In this document: piece by piece, positions 56,900 to 64,000 of the stretch
Position numbering within the stretch: position 1 is the stretch's first letter
Layout: each line of letters begins with the position of its first letter
NCBI RefSeq assembly: GCF_035083965.1
Contig: NC_089725.1
Span: 32,305,524 to 32,369,523, forward strand
From: Branchiostoma lanceolatum
Lineage: Eukaryota; Chordata; Leptocardii; Amphioxiformes; Branchiostomatidae
Direction of reading: 5' to 3'
Length of the DNA: 64,000 nt
The notes under the pieces: model-generated
What the model was told of the DNA's origin: nothing
The model's input: the letters and a program-made list of their open reading frames with translations, nothing else
Database searches by the model: none
Position numbers and translations under genes: made by a program

Positions 56900-57115
56900 T
56901 GAGGACGAGCCGAATCCGCGTTTCGAACGCCTCTGACGCCGAACACCACGTTCTGTTACCCAGGTGATCGAACTCGAACGGTCACAGAAACACTCGAACG
57001 AACGCGAACCGAACATCTCCGTTAGTTTGAACTTCCAGCCGTCAGTCACACCGCATTCAACAAGCCTGGCGACCATACATCAGACTCCCGAGACGAAGGC
57101 AGACATCATTGAAAA
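56900..57115 (+). other. Non-coding first exon/promoter block of zinc-finger gene 2
   Basis: Copy of the block at 51660: gacgccgaacaccacgttct, gttacccaggtgatcgaact, gcgaaccgaacatctccgtt, ending GAAAA|GTAAGT at 57115. It carries a local duplication (gaacggtcacagaaacactc gaacgaacg). The coding exon starts at 58897. Confidence 0.55.
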
Positions 57116-57296
57116 GTAAGTAGAGGTAGGACGTTTCTTTTGCCATACGTTAGATTTGACTGATTTCTATCGCTGGTACCGATGATAGTTACAATATTCT
57201 ATCGTTTGATATTTATGCTCTAGCGTCCATATCGTTTATCCGTAGCGTTCATATTCTAAAAGAAATACCAAAGTGGTGCTAAGAATAATTTAACAC

Positions 57297-58191
57297 CAGG
57301 GGATTCCAGAGCGTTTTGTTTGAATGACAAAATGTAACGTTACCCTAAAAACGTTTTCCCGTCGCTGCGCTGGTCCATCGTAGTTCATATTAGCCTCTAC
57401 CAGGCTCCGTCCTATCGTTGGGAAAATAGCAGAAATCAGCCGGGTACTTCGCTATACAGGGTAGGTCCTGTATGGCGGCTATACAGTAAGGTTCCATTTC
57501 GTGGATGGCAGATTGGACCCTCTCTCCGTAGCTAACTCCCTTGGCACACTATTCACTCTATTAGGCCAATTTCTACAATTTTTCCAGCCATCCCGCGGGG
57601 CCTGGTAGAGGCTAAGTTCATATATCTGACGGCGGTTTGAAGTTCCCGCCTGCCCAAAAGCTCGGGCGCCGACATTTTGGCGCGAATCTCACCACATCCG
57701 GGAACTGCACGACGTCACTGTGAAAAAGAACTCAAATTCGAATCCGCACATTCGCTAAGCAAAACAACAAACATGGATCCAGAGAGAGAAAATGACGATC
57801 CGGAGAACATAATTGCATACAACTTTCAGCCAGGACGGCATCCTGCTTGTCTTGGCTCTGTTACTGCCCCCTCCCCTCTTCCTTGTTTGTCGCAAAGCCG
57901 TCCAAGCCGTCGTGTTGTGACTGCTGTACGGGGTTTCCCTTACAGGATTTGGAGAAGAGCTGTTTCACTTATCGAATGTGCGGATTCGAATTTGAGTTCT
58001 ATTTCATAGTGACGTCGTGTAGTTCCCTGATGTGGTGAAATTCGTGCCAAAATGTCGGCGCCCGAGCTTTGGGCAGGCGGTAACTTCAAACCGCCGTCAG
58101 ATATATGAACTACGATGGACCAGCGAAGCGACGGGAAAAACGTTTTTAGGGTATATTTTGTCATTCAAACAAAAGGTATTGGAATCCCCTG
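57297..58191. mobile_element. Large foldback element with ~240-bp arms
   Basis: The left end caggggattcca and right end tggaatcccctg are inverted, and the arms match over tttgaatgacaaaat, accctaaaaacg, cgacgggaaaa/ttttcccgtcg, ccgccgtcag, gcgccgacattttgg and ttcgaatccgcacattcg. A 224-bp second element interrupts the left arm. The spacer (about 57767-57954) contains a short frame from an ATG at 57773 (MDPERENDDPEN) of unknown meaning. Intron 1 of zinc-finger gene 2. Confidence 0.7.
57391..57614. mobile_element. MITE nested in the 57297 foldback element
   Basis: Exact 15-bp termini TAGCCTCTACCAGGC and GCCTGGTAGAGGCTA, with the 9-bp direct repeat AGTTCATAT on both sides (57382-57390, 57615-57623). 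It interrupts sequence that is continuous in the opposite arm of the host element, which proves the insertion. Confidence 0.8.
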
Positions 58192-58896
58192 TTCCCCTTT
58201 AAGTGTCTTTTTTATGGTGGATAGCTTTTCTACCTCGTTAGTTTTGTGAAATACAAATCGAACGTCTCCATCTTTAAAGCTTGACAATCAACTCCTATCA
58301 TCGTTAAAAAACCATTTTCTTTCATATCAGCAAGTTTCCCTTCCGTTCAGCATTTAAGCGTATTCATTCATTGCTGCAGATTTTTCTATAGTTGCATTAC
58401 GAAAGATTCAACGACGAAGAATCCGGATGTCGTCATCTGTAACTTTATTAAAGAAGTTGGAAAGTCAGCAACCATGTCCTCAAAACGAGGTCGCGGCTTG
58501 AGTAAGAAATTAATGCAGATGAAAGGCTTCTGAACGCAAACTATGAGCCCTACAACATTCTGAATGATTGCAAACTCGACTGAATAGTTTCTGCCTACTC
58601 TGATGATATGCTCTGTGTCATGGCCCCATCCCAGCTCATGATAGACTGGACGCCTTCCTCATTTGAACGTGTGGCCCCTTTGTTTGTCTTTGATTATTTG
58701 GGGTATGGAATATGTCACAGAAGTAATATAATGGAAAACATCTGCCTGTCTGAACCATCCTAAGCCACATGTGCCCATCATTTCACCCAAGGACACACCG
58801 TTAACGTGGCATATCGATATCGAGGAGACTCGAAGCCTGAAACTCTGCCATTACCCCACCCGTACCTAGATACTTAGCTATTATTGTTCTTCACAG
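58192..58896. other. Rest of intron 1 of zinc-finger gene 2
   Basis: No supported gene. A short frame beginning at an ATG near 58473 (MSSKRGRGLSKKLMQMK) faintly recalls the N-terminus of MPHOSPH6 but stops at once. Confidence 0.3.
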
Positions 58897-58960
58897 GAGT
58901 GTAAAGCTAAACCAACCCGTGTGAGGAGGGCAGCAGGCAGTGAGGTCAACCGGTCTGATG

Positions 58961-59554
58961 ATGCAGAATCGAGGTGAGAAGCCCTACAGGTGTGAGGAGT
59001 GCGGCAGGCAGTTCAGTGACCTCGGGACTCTTAAGAGTCACAAAGGTACTCACTTTGGAGAGAAACCTTACAGGTGCGAGAAGTGCAGCAGGCAATTCAG
59101 TAGGCTGAGTAATCTGAGGAGACACGTGTGGACTCACACAGGGGAGAAACCCTACAGATGTGAGGAGTGCAGCAGGCAGTTCAGCAGCATGGGTCAACTG
59201 AATAGTCACATGCGGACTCACACAGGTGAGAAACACTACATGTGTGAGGTGTGCGGCAAGCAGTTTACTCAACTGGGTCATCTGACGTCACATATGCGCA
59301 CTCACACAGGGGAAAAACCCTACAACTGCGAGGAGTGCGGCAGGCAATTGAGTCAGCTCAGTGACCTAAAGAGACACATTCGCACTCACACTGGGGAGAA
59401 ACCCTACAGTTGTGAGGAGTGTCGAAGGCAGTTCAGTCGGCTGGATAATCTGAGGATTCACAAACGGACTCACACAGGTGAGAAAGCCCTCGGCAACGTG
59501 GCGAGTGCAGCATGCAGTTCAGCGAGCGGTGCAGCTTTGAGAGACACGTACTGA
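58961..59554 (+). CDS. C2H2 zinc-finger protein 2, six fingers, 197 aa
   Basis: Coding exon starts at acceptor 58896/58897. The chosen ATG at 58961 ([11 protein letters not shown]) matches the start in the sister genes (MQH-GEK). Another ATG lies three bases upstream. Six C2H2 fingers follow with TGEKPY linkers. Recognition-helix triplets (-1, 3, 6) differ from those of genes 1 and 3. After finger six the frame runs into [16 protein letters not shown] and stops. One frame over, the same DNA reads as a finger-like [20 protein letters not shown], so a seventh finger has been lost by a frameshift. The protein is therefore shorter than its neighbours (11-15 fingers). Likely a nuclear DNA-binding regulator. 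No effector domain seen. Confidence 0.8.
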   Translation: MQNRGEKPYRCEECGRQFSDLGTLKSHKGTHFGEKPYRCEKCSRQFSRLSNLRRHVWTHTGEKPYRCEECSRQFSSMGQLNSHMRTHTGEKHYMCEVCGKQFTQLGHLTSHMRTHTGEKPYNCEECGRQLSQLSDLKRHIRTHTGEKPYSCEECRRQFSRLDNLRIHKRTHTGEKALGNVASAACSSASGAALRDTY

Positions 59555-59859
59555 CTCACATCCGTTAGAAACAATAGTCAATACAGGTGTGAAGAGTGCA
59601 GCCGGCAGTTCTCATCTCTAAACATCTCTTCCGATGGCAAAATTGTAACTAAAGACATGCTTATTCCTACAGGGGTAGATCTGTGCATTGGCCAAGAAAT
59701 CAGATATATTTCAATGTGCGTATTTTTAATTACGTGTTGAAAATAGAAGAAAAACGTCAGCTTTGTAAAGCCAGTTAGAATATAAAGCCATTCTACTGTA
59801 AGAGAAAGTCAGCCATGTTTAGTAGATTTTTCATTTTTAAGATAAGAGAAAGTCGCTAA

Positions 59860-60010
59860 ATTTCATGTCATTGTTGATTCAACAGCAGGAATAGACTCAC
59901 AGAGATACGTTTGTCTTTGGTTCAATGTTAGGGGATAGTCGTAGAGATATAAATTTGTCCTCTTTGATGGAAATAGGAAATTCGTAGGGACAAAATTCTT
60001 GGCTCACCGT
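59860..60010 (+). repeat. Degenerate tandem repeat 3' of zinc-finger gene 2
   Basis: Short version of the motif found at 56200 and 63230 (tcattgttgattcaaca, agatacgtttgtc, gatagtcgtagagata, ggaaattcgtagggaca). Confidence 0.35.
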
Positions 60011-60489
60011 TACAATTGTTACAAATAAACCAAGTTTTGCCCTATTTTTTGTTTGTAAAATATGATGTTTTGAATGTTTAAAGCAGTATATTTTTGGGTA
60101 GTGGACAATGCGCATACGCACACACTATCTCATGAATGAAACACTTCATAATTCCAGGGGAAAAAAGGAAAACGAGTTTCAAATCGACAACGTTCGGTCT
60201 CTTCAGGAATGGGAAAATCACAAATAAAATCCTGGCAGCTATTAGAAAACCGGTAGCTGACAGAGTAACATAAACAATCGGAGAACAGAACGCCCCCCCC
60301 CCCCAAAAAAAAACATATCATGAAGCTTGCTCTGGAAGCTAGACTGTAACCCTGAAATTATGAAATGTTTTACTCATGAGTTTTCTTGCTCACTTGATTT
60401 AAAGCAAGATTAGATCTATACTGCAAGCCTCATATAAACGTAATATAACCCCGGGGGTTACGCAAGAACTGATGAGACCATGTGTCGAA
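60011..60489. other. Intergenic stretch between zinc-finger genes 2 and 3
   Basis: Only a run of C then A (60293-60311) and short frames. No feature supported. Confidence 0.35.
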
Positions 60490-60681
60490 CAACTGCAGTT
60501 TTCGAATCCTCGAACCGCGCTTTGAACGTTCGAACGCCGCTGACGCCGAACGTCGCGTTCTGTTACCGAGGTGATCGAACTCGAACGAACGCGAACCGAG
60601 CATCTCCGTTAGTTTGAACTTCCCAGTCAGTCAACATCCAACCCCAACGACTCCCGAGTTGGAAGCAGAAATCTTTGAAAA
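60490..60681 (+). other. Non-coding first exon/promoter block of zinc-finger gene 3
   Basis: Third copy of the block: cgaatcctcgaaccgcgc, gacgccgaacgtcgcgttct, gttaccgaggtgatcgaact, gcgaaccgagcatctccgtt, ending GAAAA|GTAAGT at 60681. The next exon starts at 61697. The intron between holds nothing recognised. Confidence 0.55.
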
Positions 60682-61759
60682 GTAAGTGCAGGTAGAACGT
60701 TTAAGCCCCTGTCACACTTGTGCGTATCTACATGCCCGCATGAGTTGCGTATTAACATGTTTTTGGTTTGATAACCAGACTGCTCAACGGTGGGTCAAAG
60801 TAGAAAGCAACTTCCTCCCCGCAAAATTTTCTTTAACCAAAAAAAATGTTACTGCGGACAGGGCCATTACCGCTGGTGTAGATGATCAACAAAGACGTGT
60901 TGTCACCATACGAAAAAAAGGATTATGCGTCCCGACGGTGCGATCTTTCGTTCGATTTCTGCACATCACCTGTAACGTCCGTAACGTTACCGACGTGGTG
61001 CTATGTGTACGAGTATTGTAGATACTTTCTTTATATCGTTAACAAATGGCGTAACAATTGCCTTTCAGCAAGTTTAGCACGTCAGCGTATCCATGCATTC
61101 CTTTCTGTCGTTTTGTTCGTCAGTTGTATTTCTAACTCCCGAATGCCTGTTCGGACCACGCCATCGTTGCAGGAGACCGTGCGACTTCGGCCGGGGACAA
61201 TCCGAGGTCTTGCTTATTAAGTTCGACATTCTAAATTCAGATGCCAGTCGTTTCTCTATTAACATGTGCGCAGTGGGGAAGTGATGAGAGGAGCGAACTG
61301 GATCTAGAGTAGGATATATAATTCAATGCTTTATTCAATAAAAGAAAGCCTTCGCAGCACTCAGCTGAGCACTGAATATTGTGGTTTCTGTACATTTTCG
61401 TGTACATGTTTATAATTACTGGCAATACTGCACGTCTACTGGTGCGCAAGGGTCACTCAGGTCTGTGAGGATCAGGTTCCAGCTTCGGAACTGTTCAACT
61501 GTTCAGTCATGTAGGGGATTTCACTTTTTGCAAAACGGTCAGTTCTTGTTCTGACATTGTCACGTTGACTGCTCGACCGCTGATATCTCCCCGGCGTTGT
61601 GTATGTGGGAACCACTGGCGTAAGTCTGCAGACTGCATGAGTTTCTTGGCGAATGTCAGACACAAATGGAAACTAAGCTGTCGTTGTTTTTCTCAGGAGG
61701 GTTAAGTTAACCCCACCCGTGTGAGGAGTGCAGCAGGCAGGCAATCAAGTCGACTGGTC

Positions 61760-62764
61760 ATGCAGCATCGAGGTGAGAAACCCTACAGGTGTGAGGAGTG
61801 CGGCAGTCAGTTCAGTCAGCTGAGCGACCTATCGAGACACGTGCGGACTCACACAGGGCAAAAACCCTACAGGTGTGAGGAGTGCGGCAGGCAGTTCAGT
61901 GAACTGGGTAATCTAAAAACTCACATGCGCATGCACACCGGGGAGAAACGCTACATGTGTGAGGCGTGTGGAAAGCAGTTCAGTAGGCTGAGTAGTCTAA
62001 AGAGACACGCACGGACTCACACAGGTGAGAGACCCTATATGTGTGAGGAGTGCTGCAGGCAGTTCAGTCAGTTGAATGATCTAAAGTCTCATATCCGGAC
62101 ACATACTGGGGAGAAACCGTACAGATGTGAGGAGTGCAGCAGGCAGTTCATTAGGCTGGATCATCTAAAGTCTCACATGCAGACACATACTGGGGAGAAA
62201 CCCTACAAATGTAAGGCGTGCAGCAGGCAGTTCCGTCATCTGAGTGACCTGAAGAGGCACGTACGAACTCACACCGGGGGAAAACGCTTCAGATGTGAAA
62301 AATGTAGCAGGCAATTCATTCATTTGAAAGATCTGAAGGCTCACATGCGGACTCACACTGGGGAGAAACCCTACAGGTGTGAGGCTTGCGGCAAGCAGTT
62401 CAGTCAACGGGGTCATCTGAAGGCTCACATGCGCACTCACACTGGTGAGAAACCCTACATGTGTGAGGAGTGTGGTAGGCAGTTCAGTGAGCTTGGCCAT
62501 CTAAAGACTCACATGCGCACTCACACTGGTGAGAAACCATACAGATGTGAGGAGTGCAGCAGGCAGTTCAGTGAGCTGGGTAATCTAAAGAGTCACATGC
62601 GCACTCACACAGGGGAGAAACCCTACATGTGTGAGAAGTGTGGTAGGCAGTTCAGTCGGCTGGATAATCTAAAATCTCACATGCGGACTCACGGAGCGGA
62701 GAAAGTCTCCAGCAGTGCCAGCGTGAGGAGTGCAGCAGGCAGTTCCGCGAACGGTGTAGTTTGA
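61760..62764 (+). CDS. C2H2 zinc-finger protein 3, eleven fingers, 334 aa
   Basis: The coding exon begins after acceptor tctcag at 61696. The ATG at 61760 ([11 protein letters not shown]) is equivalent to the starts of the two sister genes. Eleven C2H2 fingers with TGEKPY-type linkers run to residue ~310. The first, CEECGSQFSQLSDLSRH, has helix triplet Q-D-R. The frame ends in [19 protein letters not shown] and TAG. In another frame the last 60 bases read CQREECSxQFRERCSLKK, so a terminal finger has been frameshifted away, as in gene 2. One-exon coding region with no KRAB, BTB or SCAN domain. It is the most intact member of the cluster. Confidence 0.87.
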   Translation: MQHRGEKPYRCEECGSQFSQLSDLSRHVRTHTGQKPYRCEECGRQFSELGNLKTHMRMHTGEKRYMCEACGKQFSRLSSLKRHARTHTGERPYMCEECCRQFSQLNDLKSHIRTHTGEKPYRCEECSRQFIRLDHLKSHMQTHTGEKPYKCKACSRQFRHLSDLKRHVRTHTGGKRFRCEKCSRQFIHLKDLKAHMRTHTGEKPYRCEACGKQFSQRGHLKAHMRTHTGEKPYMCEECGRQFSELGHLKTHMRTHTGEKPYRCEECSRQFSELGNLKSHMRTHTGEKPYMCEKCGRQFSRLDNLKSHMRTHGAEKVSSSASVRSAAGSSANGVV

Positions 62765-63229
62765 AGAAACGTGGTGAACTCACGCAAGCCAGAAACCCTA
62801 CACGTGTGAAAAGTGCAGCTAGCAGGCAGTTAAAATTTCCACAGGAAGACCTGCTTGTAGATTTAAGCAGTTCAGAGTTGGTCGATGGCGCACATGCTCA
62901 TAGCCTGGGTGCCATCCTCCACTGGCGGTAACTGCTGGCTCAATATTTCTGTAGTTACTTGGCAAGCGAAAAGATTGAGCCAGCTGTTACTACGGAGGAT
63001 GGCTCCCAGTTTAACAATGCCTCATTCACACAGAGGCAAATCTGTGCACTGTCCCCGACATGAGTTTTAGTTGGATTTGCCTATTTATTTGTAAAATAAC
63101 TTTTTCATTGCGATGTTAAACTAGAAGAATATTTACTTTGTAAACCAATTAAAACACAAAAGTTTTTCCATTGTCGAGAGGTTTTATCATGTTGGTCTTG
63201 CAGTAGCTTTTCTTAGAACTGTTGAATGT

Positions 63230-63770
63230 GTGTTTGTTGCTACTGCTGATGCAACGATAGGAACTAGTTATAGAGATACGTTGATGAAGGTTAGACATCC
63301 AGGTAGTATTATAAGATACGCCAAAAATAGTTACTCAAGCAACTGGATAAAATTTCGAAATAGTCAAAAGTTTCGAAATTTTATCCAGCTGCTTGAGTAA
63401 CTATTTTTGGCGTAGTTGTAGAGATGACTTTGTCACTGTTGGCCCACTGATAGGAAAGATTCGCAGGGATACGTTTGTTGTCATTGTTGGCTTAACGCTA
63501 TGAATCTAAGGTTGTTGTTACTTTTGTTAAGGGACCGATGATGATAATTGTTCGTTCACCTTGGAAGCAGGGGTAGAGACAAGTTCATTGTCGTTGTCTA
63601 TTTTAAAAGAAAATAGCAGAAGAAATAGTGTTTTTCAATGTTGGCTAATTGATAGAAAACTTCATAAAGATGATTTTGTCATCATTTTGGGTTCATTGAT
63701 TGGAAAGACACGTGGAGAAATGTCATGGTGGGTTCAAGGACAGTGAAAACTCGTAGGGACAAGTTAATTT
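63230..63770 (+). repeat. Degenerate tandem repeat 3' of zinc-finger gene 3
   Basis: About ten loose units of 45-50 bp sharing ttgttgtcattgttggctt, 'aacgatagga', 'tagagatacg' and 'aagttcattgtcg'. Interrupted by a palindrome at 63317-63414. Confidence 0.45.
63317..63414. mobile_element. 98-bp near-perfect palindrome (mini-MITE)
   Basis: Two 44-bp arms (outer ends TACGCCAAAAATAGTTACTC and its reverse complement, inner ends ggataaaatttcgaaa) pair with a single mismatch around the 10-bp loop tagtcaaaag. It interrupts the 3' repeat array of zinc-finger gene 3. Confidence 0.8.
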
Positions 63771-64000
63771 GTTTTGGATATATGAGTTGGATATTGGAGT
63801 TTTCTTTTTACACGACCAGTAATGTCTCACTTGCTGACGTTTTAATGTCTCTCAGACACATTCCTCGGAGCTTCTGACTGGAGTACCACTGCTTCTCGTC
63901 TGCAATTTGAAAAAGAAAACTCCAATATCCTATCGTCCACCAACTTGATGAAATCATTTTCGGGAGAGAATTGGTTGAACGATAGCAGAGTCGTACGCGC

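Noticed and set aside
58473-58533. Possible MPHOSPH6 N-terminus (MSSKRGRGLSKKLMQMK)
   Set aside because: Only about 12 loosely similar residues from memory, an immediate stop, and no further exon found.
61721-61759. Upstream in-frame extension of zinc-finger gene 3 from a GTG
   Set aside because: A non-ATG start is unnecessary. The ATG at 61760 matches the starts of both sister genes.

Overview
The window reads as animal nuclear DNA, most likely from an invertebrate chordate such as a lancelet (Branchiostoma). Genes are intron-rich with GT-AG splice sites. HNRNPU, EFCAB2/DRC8, ECH1, RDH14 and ENTPD-type proteins look vertebrate-like, and there is a Sushi-SRCR-ZP surface protein, a tandem C2H2 zinc-finger cluster, and many short foldback/MITE elements in introns. 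The species call is inference. All exon models were built by hand from splice signals, reading phase and remembered family sequence. No search was run.

Layout. (1) 394-1327, +: last three coding exons of an ENTPD5/6-type nucleoside diphosphatase, followed by an array of RFX X-box-like motifs, a foldback element and a LINE relic. (2) 4893-19715, -: a complete 19-exon HNRNPU orthologue (948 aa: SAP, acidic, SPRY, P-loop kinase-like, RGG/GY tail). (3) 20257-25266, +: EFCAB2/DRC8 (166 aa, 5 exons), head to head with HNRNPU across about 540 bp. Its third intron carries a tandem pair of 1.1-kb repeats and its 3' UTR carries a LINE tail. (4) 27109-32204, -: ECH1 (305 aa, 8 exons), with tandemly amplified pieces of its own exons in intron 1 and downstream of the stop. 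(5) 32630-33595, +: an intronless RDH14-type dehydrogenase, divergent from ECH1. (6) 35767-41293, +: a 609-aa Sushi-SRCR-ZP transmembrane protein with a TATA box. (7) 43136-51165, -: an unrecognised 556-aa protein with Asn/Ser-rich repeats and two strong SUMO-interacting motifs. One intron has a GC donor and hosts a nearly full-length APE-RT LINE lying between tetranucleotide repeats. (8) 51.6-64 kb, +: three tandem C2H2 zinc-finger genes, each with a conserved non-coding first exon. The first is broken by a small retroposon.

The genes do not form one pathway. The best-supported linkage is HNRNPU-EFCAB2, which from memory are also divergent neighbours in human (1q44). ECH1 and RDH14 share a second divergent promoter region. 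The most novel protein is the SIM gene. The most informative genome-dynamics signals are the exon-fragment amplifications, the retroposon with target-site duplication in a zinc finger, and the LINE bounded by microsatellite on both sides.
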